DNA from: Heterobilharzia americana | Lineage: Eukaryota > Platyhelminthes > Trematoda > Strigeidida > Schistosomatidae | Direction: 5' to 3' | DNA: 64,000 bases | NCBI GenBank assembly: GCA_944470555.2 | Contig: OX104134.1 | Location: forward strand, 108,184,701 to 108,248,700 | Shown here: positions 23,816 through 36,400 of the stretch, piece after piece | Numbering within the stretch: position 1 is the stretch's first letter | How the letters are laid out: each line of letters starts with the position of its first letter | The notes under the pieces: model-generated | Databases searched by the model: none | What the model was told of the DNA's origin: nothing | What the model saw: only the letters and a program-made list of their open reading frames with translations | Program-made: the position numbers and the translations under genes

Positions 23816-26495
23816 CTTTGTCGGTTTTTCTGTATAGTGCGAGCATCATTTACTGTCTTTACATCTGTCTTTGTTGACCCCATGGATCACAGAATCTCAC
23901 TCGAATTTCGGAAGAGCATCTGGGAACATGTCACTAATATGCTCAAGACAGTAATCAGAATTATGGTTTATGAGGATAGATTATTTAGCTTTTTCTGTCA
24001 CATGAAAACCATTAGTAGAGCTCTAAATGCTTTTTCAGTATCTATATCTGCTGCAACTTGGTTTGTATGGGGGTGTATAATGTTTTGCATTAATTCAAAC
24101 TAGATCTTTTCACGAAACAACTAAAAAAAGTACTTACTAATCGATGAGTCTCAAAATAATAACTGATTCACTGTGAGACCAGATAGTTTCTTATCAAGCT
24201 GAGGGTACACACTATTGGAGAGTCCTAAGTCACAACTGGACTGCTGTTATTTATATGGCCTACGTTTGCAGAAGTTTTGAGACGAAGCATATTTTTCATA
24301 TGGCTCAAATAACTTGTATTAATTTAGATTTATTTTGGTGACGTTATACCCTTGAAACTAAACAGTTAAATTTTGAGGCCAACATTTGCATCCTAGTTAA
24401 AATTGTAAGCTTAAAGTTCACAATTTAAGTAGTCAGTATTCTCTTTTGTTTTCTCCGGATGATATCATTCAGTAGTTGATTCAGGGTGCTTACAGAACAC
24501 AATGGTGCCAAAATGATTCCACTGAGCTAATAATATTCTCCACGATATCAGATTTCGGTTATCTAACAAGAACACTAGGATTTTACGCTGTTCCTATCCT
24601 TGGTATCAACACAATAAAAGGATTCTTCCCTGGATAAAATCACTGTGAAATTTTATTTGGGTATCACTTAAAGGAACTTAAGTGCTAACAAAATGCTATA
24701 AATTCAGATCAGTAAAAAAGATAATGGGAAATACATCGATAAATAAGTAACTGAAACTCTCTACGTAAAATATTCTTTTAGGATTCAAACGCTCCAGTGT
24801 TGAAAGAGCTAAGTTTCAGAATGAAGTCTAATTGCAAATACCAACACACTGCCACACAGATAATATTAAAGCTAAAGAAAATTAGACGAGAAGAAACATG
24901 CATCTCATGCTCTATTGCTACTTAAGCAACCATCCAGTAACCACTTTAAAGCGGTTTACAAAACACGATTGATTGATATTACTGGTATCTTTTTATTCTT
25001 TGCATGCAGCTGCGTTCTTGATCACTCAGATTTTATTAACAGTCCTACTGATAGTGAATTGAGATTAATATTATGCTCAAAACTAGAGTGAAACCTATAA
25101 AAAGGATTAAAAAATGAACAGAATCTCTGTCTATAGTTAAATTCAACCAAAGTACACATGCACACACATCCACAGGCTCAAATAATTCATTAAAACTTTT
25201 GTAAATTCACTCATGTTTATCAGTTTTCATTCCATTTTATTTTTCATCATACAAAGTTGTTTCTATAAGTGTTTGTCTCCATTTTTTTAAAAACAGAATA
25301 TCAAATTGATTTAAGTAGTTGAGTGAGAATAAAAAAGAACACAATGTGAATTTTAGAGAACAGTTTTGTGCAGTTGATTCACAATTATGTCGGCACGCTT
25401 TGATTAAAATTCAGACTATTCGGTTTCTTCTTAATAGTCGATGGTCATATAGCCATCAGTATAGCTTGCTGTGGACTTGACTTGACTTGCTGACTTCGGA
25501 CTTACATCCTGAGTATGCAGAACACTAATCAGCTGGCCAACTTTATATCATCAATGCATTCAGTTCATAACCATCAAGATTTTGCACAAACGTAACAAAG
25601 TTCGGTCAAAAAGATGATACCATCAAATAGGAAGAAGACTAAAATATTAGGTTACCAAGGTGAGGAGAGACTGATCGTTGCTTCCGTTTCGATCGCTTCA
25701 TCACCACAGCCTCAGCGAACTTCAGAAGGTTCAAATAGCTATGACAGTGATCACTGTGAGTAAAATCTTCATAAAAAATTAATTATAATATCCTGAAGAA
25801 TTCTTAGTGATCTTCACTTCATGTCTTGAGTCAATAAGATGCTGGATGACTGTACTAGTGAGAGTCCTTGTTCCCCCAAAATGTGAGCGTTTGGGTATGT
25901 GTTACATACTCTTCTGTCAATTGTTCCAGTGAAGATGCTACTGCAGATGTACACAAACTTGGATGCATAATTACAGATAACGTGGGAAAGGAGTGAGTTG
26001 ACTTTTGATTGAACCAAGAAGTATGTTGTCTTGTAGACAAAGACCAATTTATCTGCCGGATACATGTTACTTTCAGTGAGTTTTTCAGCCTCCTATTCAT
26101 TGCCCCTGTGACATTGTCACCTGTGGATTTGCTTACTGCAATTTTCTCTAACTTATTATCTTCAGATCCTCAATATTTGTTACAAGATTCTATGGGTAAT
26201 CGTTGCGTCAAACGAATTTTTCAGTGCACAGTAAATCTTCCAATTTACCACTTGAATATCTCTTTCTAGCTCCATAGTATAATGTTTTGGCCGATACTCA
26301 TTTATAACTGACCGACTAACAAGATCAACCTAGAACCTTGCACAAAACTGCACCTGTTCAAGCTGGCACACTTCACAGAAGTACACAAAGAACAGGTGGA
26401 TAGAAAAGAAATGATATCGAAGTGGATAAAGTAGCACGAGAGAATAAAAATTTGAGGATAAAGGTTAGTGGGAATATTCAAGATTTGGATATCAA
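23816..26495. other. Intergenic, nothing recognised
   Basis: Short frames at 23714-24103 and 25814-26269 overlap repeats or lack any family signature. No splice-supported exon was found. Confidence 0.4.
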
Positions 26496-26499
26496 GAAG

Positions 26500-27030
26500 T
26501 GAACACATTTGCGCCACCGTGACTGATTTTTAGTTAACATTGTCCCACATGACTCAGACCAACAGTCTTGGTCTGGTCACCCTGAATCTTCTTCCAACCT
26601 AATTCAACTTCCCCTAGCATGGCACGCCGAGTTAAGTTGGTGGCTCGGCATGCACAGTACTTGTCAAAGCTATCTCAGTCCATTAAGATTCATAACCTAG
26701 TCAGTCGACTCACCTTTGCCTAACCTCAACATTGCTCACACGGCGATTCCACCACATTCTACGAAGACACCTATGTTAGAAAACCGTAACTTTTTCATCT
26801 CTCTTACTTTTGACGGCTGTTTCTCACAACTGTAGAACAAGACAGAATGAACTGCAATGCAGTATACTCGTCTTCTGATAGATAGCCGGATATCTCGCGA
26901 CGCAAGTTGGCAAATGCCAAACGGGCCCTCTGTATCAGAGCTGATATTTCTTGAGTAACTATCCCGTTCGCATCGACGAAAATTGCCAAGTAAGTGGTCT
27001 ACATATTCCACTACTTTACTCCCCATCATT
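26500..27030 (-). mobile_element. Non-LTR retrotransposon 3' portion (family B)
   Basis: Minus-strand open frame at 27029-26736 gives SKVVEYVDHLLG, ISALIQRARLAFANL in the overlapping frame, DIRLSIRRRVYCIAVHSVL and SCEKQPSKVREMKKL, the post-RT region ('RIxKARxAFANLRHLW...SVLLYGCETW'). After a frameshift the 'LR..GHVLRMPSHRL' and '...NQSRWRKCVH' ends follow to about 26500. Two frames share the work, so at least one frameshift is present. Confidence 0.72.
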
Positions 27031-27413
27031 AAGCTGGAAGTGCTTGTAGTCTAGTTCTGAAGCATCATCTTACATTTGACAGATGCAAAACGCATCTCAA
27101 ACATACTCAAATTTCTGCTCTGACTGAAAAGAAGCTATTGAAGTTTAAACATCAATTGAGGACTGGTGTCTTAGGAGCACACACTATTTAGAGAAATATC
27201 GGAATCTCAGAGGAATGGAACACCTTTTCTTCTAGTGAATGATTTCAGAATTTTCACCAGCGGTTATTTTTAAGCCATCGTATGCATATTAATTAATGGA
27301 TTATCAGGATAAAAATTCAGTAAGCAGTACTTCTTAACTGTAGACACTTTATGATTTTGTGTAATTCTTTTAGTGTACACTTTCTTGCTCCAGTCTTTTA
27401 TTGTAGGTGGATA

Positions 27414-27459
27414 GTGGCTAACAGTGGAACGTGCATCCTGGAATTCCACTGCTAGCCAC
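27414..27459. repeat. Collapsed Sm-alpha-like palindrome
   Basis: gtggctaacagtggaa ... ttccactgctagccac: 16-base inverted arms around a 14-base centre holding the ribozyme cleavage-side sequence (gtgcatcctggaa). Both arms are the 3' flank of the Sm-alpha-like ribozyme seen at 32.3 and 40.3 kb, so this is an inverted unit whose middle was deleted. The flank ('...gccacttttcattactgatatcaaattctagaaat') continues to about 27570 and matches 32320-32470. Confidence 0.6.
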
Positions 27460-27569
27460 TTTTCATTACTGATATCAAATTCTAGAAATACTGGCAATAT
27501 CGAGGTATCCGTACAGAAGTCTATATGCTAATAGTGGCAGATCACTTTGGTCAAATCGATCATGGAGAT

Positions 27570-30490
27570 ATACAAGGTATATCGCCAAAGACCAGTCTTA
27601 TATTGGCTCATAAAGCGTCATTGATGCAAACGATACCTGTTGACTTTGAAGGCCTCATATGATTGATATTTGAATAGAGCAAGAAGAACAACAGTAACAG
27701 AGTTAAAATGCGTAATTTTCATGGATTCTCCTTGGGTGCTTTCGACCTATGAAATATGATTGTTGCGAGAAAAAGCAAGATATACAAGGTGCTTTCATAC
27801 ATTGATAAAAATATTTTGATTGAAATGGAAGATAACTTCTGTTTGTGCTGACCAAAACTGATGGAATTCACTGGAGATGTTAAACCCACTATTGATTTAA
27901 TGATAGAATGAACATTCTAGAGAAGGTAGCAGAAACGGGAAGGGGTCGTGTATAAAGTTATTCAGAACGGGTACAAAATGACATCAGGATTAAGTAAGGA
28001 TTGACATATTTTCCTTCTGAACAGTGTCACAACAAAGACATCTGGAGGATAAAATGAGCTCACGGCCTTTTCTTAGCTGCAAACACCCTACAGCTGAAAT
28101 GATGTATTAGTAGTAATAATGGCACAACATACTTTTTACACATAGAAACAAAATGAAGATCAGAAATCCAGGCTCAAAATATTTGGATTATATTACGCCA
28201 TTATTACCACAAATACTGTAGACTGTAGGCTGCTTGCAACTGATGAAAGGCCATGAAATAAAATGACCTCATTTTATTCTCCAAAGGTCTTTGTTGTTGT
28301 ATGGTTCAAATTTGTCAATGGAACTAAATGCATGATACTTTCATTTTATTGATTAACAAGATGGATAAAACTCAACAAGTGAGAGTAAGTTTTGATTCAG
28401 AGATAAAATGAAGAAAACAGGGGGTTAGGAGTAAGATTGGTTACAGTATGTTTCTGAATATGTAGATCAGTTGGAGCCAGTTAATTGCAACTGCTTCGCC
28501 ATACCATGAATGTGTGGGTCGCGGGTGTTCATTTATCACTTTGAATGATTCTGATCTGTCGGTATTATTTCCAGTCAATGCCAAGTAATCGTACTATTTC
28601 AGCCTATGGACGTATATGAATTGAATTCTTCCGGATATGTTCAGAAATGTAAACAAGAAACTTCCTGTCTGTAGTTCCAATGTATGAAAACTGGTAGATA
28701 TGGTTGGGAACTTGTCTACTTTGAATTTTCTCAGTGTGCATTCATTCTGGCATAAAGTGAATGTCTTGGTGACTGGATAGGCTTAGAAGACGCCCGTCTA
28801 TCTACACCTTGCCTTCAGAAGGGATTAAAACGACACACAGACTGAGTGCTGAAGTGAAAAAAACCTATTGTCATTGATATAATGATGCCTTTTGACAGTA
28901 AAGCTCCATCTGTATGACACACAAAGGATAGATCAAGTTGTCAGTGAACTGTTTATTCCACCAAATAAAAAACCATAGATGAAATTTACGTGTTACGAAT
29001 CAATCGGTACGCAGCTCTGCCTGAAGCATATATTGTGTCAGTTAGAATTTATTATTAAGGTGCACCCGTAACCCTAAGGGATCACAAGCAACCATATAGA
29101 TTTATACCCCATTGACTGATTGATACCTAGAACTTAACATCAAATTAACATGCTTTATCGTATCACAGTGTGACTGATTAGCCGCATTTCAACATTGATG
29201 AACAGATTTCAACCGCTGATGAGCACCTGATATTTGATACCTACATTGTTAGCAATGTAGCTATCGATTCATGTACACATACAACATTAAGATACGAAGC
29301 ATAACCGATTGTCAACCACCGATTAGTGTAATCACTCATATCATTTTATTGAAAGTTGATATAAAACTCGCCACTAAAGTACGTCAGTTCAGCATGATAC
29401 TTATTAAAACACCAAATGAAGATGACAGTGGTAAGACCATGTTGCCATTTTCATTAGTTAAACACCATTTCACTAAAAGTCTTTAGTTATCATATGTTGA
29501 AAGGTAAATAATAAGTCAGTGAGTTTAAAATTTGGATGAGCAACTTGCTTTCTGCTCTCCATACTCCAAAGTCCACAAAGAACACGATAATAATATCTTA
29601 TGTGATACTCTTGTGTGTACTACTTATAAGAATGCATCTTATTAATGTAAAGTGTGATGTATGTGGAAACGTATTTAAAGTTGCAGCTGAGTTGATATAA
29701 GGTTGCAGATAAAGAAAGGACAAAAATTAGGAGGAAATTGCAGAATAAAGATAATTAACTATAAAAAAGAAAGGACTATTGGTCTTGAAAGTCAAATGCA
29801 AACTTACCTGCATAACAATGCTGTGAATGGACAACTGAAATATATTACCCGTATTCATAGTAGTTTCCGTTGTTTCCGTTGGCACTTCCAACTTCTATAT
29901 TTTTTCAATGAGTGTCACTACCTCCAGGCGAGATGAAAGTGTCACTACATTGGACCTTTTAGGAGGAGGATGTGAAGAGCTGCTTGAAGAACTGAAAGCC
30001 GTCACGCTGCTTATTTTCTGGGTTACTTTGGATACTTTGTTGAGGAGGGGGCATGAATTTGGTGTATGCCAGTGTATAGAAGGCTGGTAGAAAAGCACTA
30101 CCTCAAATTTTATTTTGCATCTTTTTATCAACTACTTACAAACTGAAACAATTTTATTATCAAAATATCCCTATAAACGTTGGATAGTAATAGATACCAC
30201 GTTGGCTAAACATGATAAATTTGAGTACACGTTTACATTAATTATTTTAAATGGTGTTTGGATATCAACTTCATATCTGCTATCAACCAGGTGACTATAA
30301 ATTTCACTATTGAAGACTTTCACACCTCTCTGTTACACATTCTTTGGAATATACTCAGGCATAAGGTAACATACTCTACTCTCCGTTTGTTCAATGTATG
30401 TGTTTTGACACACATATAAGACTTGGTGTATATATCAAGCCGTAAAACAGGAGAAATTCAGAATTTAATTTTAACTGATGTCTTAAATAG
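27570..30490. other. Intergenic, nothing recognised
   Basis: AT-rich DNA. Short frames at 29271, 29703 and 29895-30131 show no domain or splice support. Confidence 0.4.
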
Positions 30491-30491
30491 A

Positions 30492-30530
30492 ATGAAATCC
30501 CCACCGTGAATTCCACTCCTAGCCACCGAC
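30492..30530 (+). repeat. Sm-alpha-like 3' scrap
   Basis: ccgtgaattccactcctagccacc equals the sequence just 3' of the ribozyme cleavage site in the 32.3-kb copy. Confidence 0.4.
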
Positions 30531-30983
30531 AAGTAAATTGGAAAATTTGGTTTTGCTTACAACTCAGACAGGAATTACGTAATGTGCAAAGTAGTAATGC
30601 AAAACTATATAGAGTTACTAGACTGAATGATGGAATACAGAATTGATGAAAATGAAGAGAAATCAAAGGTGGGGGAATTTGATATGTGAGGAGACATAAT
30701 ATGTCAGCAAAGGTGTGAAACGAAAGATTTTGTGTATAAAGTATTCTCACAGGTTGTATCCATTACGAATCAAGTTTATTGGAAGCATTTTTTAAAATGG
30801 AGAGTTCATGCTTTGGAATATTATTTGCCATGGCTTCAACAGACCGACGAAACTCATGGCGTATAACATTCATGACGTTGATACAAACTCTATAACACCA
30901 AAGTTGTATACTGTAGTGACTAGGTGATCAGAATCAATCAAATGTTCTAAGATAGAGCTACGTGGCGTTCCTATTTTTTTCAG

Positions 30984-31204
30984 GGAAACCAGGCTGGTAT
31001 GTGCTCGTGGGAGCGGCTTAAGAGTGAACTCAGAATATTATTTATTAACAGATTTCAGTTCACAGTAATGGGTGGATTAATAAATACGTGTGGATATTGC
31101 CAAAGGAGGAAGTTTATCATTACAACATTACAGAAGTCAGGCACTTTCGCAAGAGTACAAAATTCTTCTTGTTGTTTATGCCTGATGATTTCTTGGTTTT
31201 TTTT
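30984..31204 (+). CDS. Tentative 5' exon of the FS/Kazal gene
   Basis: An open frame from acceptor-like cctatttttttcag to donor-like gtgagtg. It ends in phase 2, exactly what the next exon at 31492 requires; that intron would be 288 bp. An in-frame ATG lies at 30999. The C-terminal part contains a short hydrophobic stretch (CCLCLMISWFFL) that would sit just before the first FS cysteine and might act as a signal or anchor segment. I recognise no domain in the rest, and a normal signal peptide would lie nearer the start. Phase agreement alone has a one-in-three chance of being accidental, so this is only a candidate. Confidence 0.22.
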
Positions 31205-31491
31205 GTGAGTGAATCTCCATGGAATACATCGCGGAATGGCTGACTCGTTTCAGCTTCATAATTTATAGAATAAAACTTATATGATATTGATTTTGAATCA
31301 GGTAACTTTCAAGAAACATTTACTTCTGTTTTTATGGTATAATAAACAAATCAGATTTCGTTTCACGTCTAAAGGCACGTAACTATCTGTTCCATATGGC
31401 TTGAGAATGACATCGCTAAAAGAGTGATTCTCCACTATAGCAAAACATGCACATATCGCTTTGTAATGTACCCTTTTCTTGTTTCTTTTAG

Positions 31492-31781
31492 AAGTATGCT
31501 CAAAAGAGAGTGTCGATTTAGTGCAATCTGTGAAGAATGGCTATCAAAGGATACAAATCAGTACATCGGTGTGTGCGTTTGCCCAACATTAATGGATATG
31601 GCACGAAATCATATGTGTAATATCAATAGCGGTACAATCTGCACAACAAATGGTATATTTTATCTGAACGAATGCGTAATGCTTCATCAAGCCTGTTTAA
31701 AACAAACTGAACTGAAACCAATAAATTTGAATATTTTCAGCAGAATATTATCTCAAAGTGATTGTACTCAATTAATTGAAA
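31492..31781 (+). CDS. FS/Kazal protein: follistatin-like domain exon
   Basis: Acceptor gtttcttttag, donor gtaagtgg, 290 bp; it enters after a phase-2 junction and leaves in phase 1. The roughly 97 residues contain nine cysteines in an agrin/follistatin (FS) layout: EC-RFSAIC, then GVCVCP, HMCNINSGTIC, NGIFYLNEC, HQAC and a final SDC. This is the short EGF-like FOLN part followed by a Kazal-like fold with the expected Tyr-x-Asn-x-Cys. Such domains are secreted, bind growth factors or matrix, and some inhibit serine proteases; the usual reactive-loop sequence is not clear here, so inhibition should not be assumed. One cysteine of the usual ten may come from the preceding exon. The acceptor could also be three bases downstream without changing phase. 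Confidence 0.75.
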
Positions 31782-32049
31782 GTAAGTGGATAGGGAATAG
31801 TCTAAGAGATTAACTTTTCTTCTTCTTTTTATTCTCATCTGTTGATATTTTCTTGGTTTTTATGATTATACAGGGCTAGAGCCATAACTCATTGAATTAA
31901 GTAGCGGACTTTTATTATTGGGTTATGAATTCAAGTACTGCCCTAGTAACTGAGATTTAGTAAGCCAAATATTATCAAAACCTATTGCTTATTGCTCAGA
32001 CATGCATGAAGTCGCTTATTAACATGGTTCATTCATTTGTTTTGATTAA

Positions 32050-32480
32050 TATTTTGCTAATTATAATGGATAGTGTCTAGCAGTGCGATCCAAGACGCGC
32101 GTTTTCGTCCCATTTGGGACTCACCTGTCAGCTGGACATACCTGCCTCCCAGTGAGTGATGTTGTTTCCACCACGACTCGAACCAAAGAAAAAATCATTT
32201 CAAACGCCAAAGCGTTATCCACTCGGCCATCAAGTCTTGGTAGGAACAACAGCCACTGAGATGCAAGTACATCCAACTGACGGATGAATCGGAAATAAGA
32301 CAAAATGCGAGTCCCGAATTTCACTCCTAGCCACTATTCATCAATAATATCAAATCTGGAAATCCTAGAGATATCGAAGGATCTGCACAGCAGCCCATTT
32401 GCCAACAGTAGCTGGTAAATTCGGTCCAACCGATGATAGAGATTCATAAGATATAATATCGAGACAATATTTTACGATTC
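32050..32480. repeat. Fold-back Sm-alpha-like SINE unit
   Basis: Two inverted arms (about 32055-32160 and 32247-32345) enclose a tRNA-like head on the minus strand. Left arm, minus strand: GUCCAGCUGACAGGUGAGUCCC...GGGACGAAAACGCGCGUC then UUGGAU. Stem I (6 pairs), stem II (5 pairs), GAAA and the CGCGCG stem III are all present, but four extra bases split the CUGA-UGA core. The right arm (plus) holds a more decayed version with the same extra bases (CTGACGGATGA). The non-ribozyme tail runs to about 32480. It sits in the 10-kb intron of the FS/Kazal gene. Confidence 0.7.
32165..32240 (-). promoter_or_regulatory. tRNA-like Pol III promoter of the SINE
   Basis: Minus strand: TGGCCGAGTGG (A box, 32219-32229) and GGTTCGAGTC (B box, 32175-32184), 35-44 bases apart, in a Ser/Leu-tRNA-like context (GATGGCCGAGTGGATAACGC). 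It is placed to drive transcription into the left-arm ribozyme. Not a functional tRNA: no acceptor stem can be paired. Confidence 0.6.
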
Positions 32481-32987
32481 AATTGATCGAGTGAGTAACA
32501 CATTACGCATGGTGGCAGTTCAACAAGATACGGAAGAATTGGCAGCCTCACTAGTCAAGAATGATGTCAAGGGAAGAAGGCTCAATTTTAACTATCCAGT
32601 TGATCAGACAAAATCGATTATTGAGGTGAAGACAAATTTGCATAGTAAAAATTTCCATAGTATTTAGGCAAGTTAAGTTTCCATCAGATTAAATTTTTGA
32701 CTAAATCAGTTCTTCAGAATTGTATTTACCAGTATTTGAGTATTTGATGCCCATGTAACTAGGCTCCTAGGGTGTGCTAATAAATTGGTTTGCACAAATG
32801 TTCAACGGGAAAAAAGCGTGAGTGCATTTCGACACTTTATAACATGTTCTATGAACAGGTTTATTCAATGCATGAATAACGACTGCAGCAGCAAGAAGGA
32901 AGATATATTTTACTTCAGTGGTAGCTTCTTAACTGCTTGCAGTCTAAAATGAACTTTAGTTCATTGGATGAAAACAGAAAACCGTCT

Positions 32988-33425
32988 AGTTGGTTGGAGG
33001 CGATTAGCATGGACAGCTACATGATCTAAGTTTCAAACTTGTTAATACTCATCAACAAGGCATATCTTCAACCTTCGAGGAACTGATGTCCCGTATGAGA
33101 GTGACATTCGCGTCACTCAGCGTTACAGTAAGAGATGTCACTACTAAGCTATTCAGACAAAAACTGATCTCCTTCAGTATTGGATTAAGTATATTGACTG
33201 ATCATTGAAGAGCGGCCAATTTCATGTTGTCTAGTCCTGAGTGTTGACCGAATTCAGTCTATCATTTTCCCTACCGCCTCCAAACGTCTAACGTTTGTTA
33301 AAATTCACCGCAATGGTGAGTCTTCTTGTTTGGTGGGTACATTGCAAAAACGATCGATAGACCATGGTTAGCACTGAGGACTAGACAATGTGAAATTGGT
33401 TACCCTGAAGTGATCAGTCAATATG
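32988..33425. repeat. Head-to-head family A SINE pair
   Basis: Minus-strand SINE at 33270-32988 (leader tgtctagtcctgag, a decayed B box, TTGATGAGT...TTGAAACTTAGATC) faces a plus-strand 5' fragment at 33335-33425 (tgcaaaaacgatcgatag...gactagacaatgtgaaattgg). About 65 bases separate them. In the minus copy C3 of the ribozyme core is U. Confidence 0.6.
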
Positions 33426-33429
33426 AAAC

Positions 33430-36400
33430 GAAATAATGGTCACTAGTTATGCGATGCGACAAAGTCATGGCATACTGGTAAATCATAACGGCAAAACCAA
33501 AGAAGGTTGATGGGATATAGTAAACTGTCCCAGCTGTATACATAACGCAGTTAAAATTTCACAAAACAACGAAAAAATCAGCCTCAGGGCCAGCCACTAA
33601 AATACTGGTTGACAAGCAAAATATAAGATTAAAAAAGTCGTTATAAAAATGAGTTACTTAGAACTAAACACGCATTCAAAACCTAGTGGCTTAAATTCAT
33701 TTGGCTGGAAATGGTCTGTTTGAACACACTGGATTTAATAAAAAGTGATTACATCAAATAACGGCCAAGAAGAGGTTATGAAGGCAGAAAGAAGAGAATG
33801 TGATGATCGTAAATTTCTAGGATCTCTGAATAACAACTCCTACCTTCAGATCTAAGGGATAATTCACTGAGATATACATGACACTGAGGTAGGGTATGAA
33901 GGTCCTGAAGTTCTCCAGGGAGACCGCCACCAATAGTAACAAGCTTCAGGTATTGTCCTATCACATCTTAAAAAGAAGAAAATATGCCACCATGGATAAA
34001 GTTCTGAGTCTTTTCGGCACCTTGACTGACAGTGAATATTTTCTGCAGGTTCTGGCTTCTGTAAATATCTGAGTTGTGAAGTTTAGATTGGTCCCAAACG
34101 TCTTCAAAAACTTCCAAGCTGACTGAGTTCGAGTTTTAGCTATTTAGGCTGTAATCAATATCAAATCAAGCTGTATGATAAAAATATATGCAGTTAGGAA
34201 AACGATCTCAAAAGAGGGGGTCACTTTAAAGGCCATCCTAACAAGTGCTGAGATAACAAATCTCCTTTTTCTGTGTTATGAAAAAACTGCCTTCATTGCC
34301 GTAATACCGAGTTTGGATGTCATTTTAGATGTTGCTGGGCGGTCTTTAAAGTAACTCTTAAAGATATATACCATTTAATTAACTAATGCAGGTACTATGC
34401 GAATAGATTAGGCTATTCACAGCAGAGCGTTAATTTCTACTCTTGTATTTCATTTCAACTGATTGACATAGAAAAAGTTTGATTGAAATTGTAGTTACGT
34501 CTCTTAACAAATGCCAATTATTTAACTCACAAATCATTTTTTGGCGTCGATTTTTTCCGTTAAGATCATGCGGAGTAAAAAAGATGAATTCTATATGTTC
34601 AGTTTATTGTTTTTGATAGTGATATTTATAAATTGTTGACCATAGGTTCACGCATAAACTGTACTTGTCTGTATGTGTGTATGTGTATAACCTAAAATCT
34701 TTCGACAACTCATCGTTTCACCTTCATATAAACGATATGTAGGTTTAGTTTACAAGGAAATACAAATTCCGTAGAAATCAAACGATAAAAAATGTCGTCT
34801 AAACAACTATAAATTTAGTGTATTGTAGATGTCATATTCTGGTGAGTGAACTGGGAACTATCTTGAACAAATCTATTGTATTATTGATGAAGGCTGGAGC
34901 CTTTGCCGAGAATACCAGGAACTTCGACCGTTATTTTTCAAGTTCTACATGAAAATGAAATTTAAACTGCAGCTAAACTTGTTAATTGTAGCGAAACATA
35001 GCTTCGGAGGAGCTCTATTTACTTGATATTGCATATTCAAGTCATGCTGCATCAAAACTATCCAGTCACTCATCCATTTTATCTCCAGATGTCGCTCATA
35101 GAACCAAAGAATTTGACCTTAATAGTTTTCTTATGGTGTATAGTATAGGTGTTCATATTCTCCAAAGAAATACAAATCCCTTGAAATCCTTTACAACTAA
35201 TCAACAACGGTCAAATTTTCGAGAAAAGACAAAATAATCTGTGTAAATATCAAATTGGTTTGAAAAGGAAAATCTAATAATGAAGGAAAACACTTAGAGT
35301 GGAATTATGATGACTGATATTAGCAGACATTTCTAGATGGGTGGCAATGGAAGCCAGGAAGAACATTTATTCACTTTGTTAATGTATGATGATATATTTG
35401 GATTATACATTTACTGGACTGAAATCAGAACACATTCATAATTTACTACTGAGCATTAGGAATACCTAGAAATCAGTCACGTTGATTTGTAGATTTCGCT
35501 GGCTAAAAGACGGTTTCACTTGTTTGCGGTCAACCTCATTAGTAGTTTACCTAAACGAATTAAAGCCACAGCGCCAAACAGTTCAAATGACTGAAATCTG
35601 GCGGGCTGACTTTCATGAACCTTGGTAAAGTAAATTTTGTGATTGATTTGAAAATTATTTACCAGTTATACAATTTCTCAGAAATGAACAGTTTTTCAAC
35701 TGACCAACAGTGGTATCAACAGAAAACCAAGCAACCAAAATCTCAAGATGTTAAGATCTCAAGAATGTCAAAATATACTACTGAACGACAAGAACAGATA
35801 GGAATTACTTATGCTGATCTGCAGATTTCACCAGTCAGATCAAATTTATTTTGAAGTTAGAAAATGAACAAATAAATTGATGGTCTTAAAATTGTACAAT
35901 TAAACAAAAATTAGTTGGTGTTTTAGAAAACGATGTTCCCAAGAAAGTAGATTCAGCAAATTTAGGCAAGCTTATGGCATACTGATTGGGAGAAGTTTAG
36001 TGAAGTGTTAAGACATTTAACCTGAAAGTCGAAGGAGTATGCTAGAAAATCTAAATGACAGAAAGAAACCAAAACTCACTTCCTAAATTGTCCTCAAGAA
36101 TTAATTCCAGTATCGAATGAATAAGTGAAAATTGAAAGTCTCTATCTCACAAAGTGGAACACTCAAATTATAAAGTAGAATTTTCACAATGCTGAGATCG
36201 TAGTAACAACTAAACCTGCAAATTCACTGGAAGACAAGTCATGTAGGCATAGTAAAATTGACAACTTAATCTACCAAATTTTACAACTATTAGGACGAAG
36301 CCATAGGTTCAACCAGTCGATAGAGTTAACCTAAAAGGGCAAAGCGGTGTACATATTCTAAGAAAGTGAAATAATTATGGTCACGACATCATCTCTGATT

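Noticed and set aside
32165..32240. A genuine tRNA-Ser/Leu gene
   Set aside because: A and B boxes are present, but no acceptor stem pairs and the sequence continues into SINE body; it is a SINE promoter.
35615..35854. Polar 79-residue frame as an exon of the FS/Kazal gene
   Set aside because: No cysteines, no good splice sites, and the flanking exons already join in phase without it.
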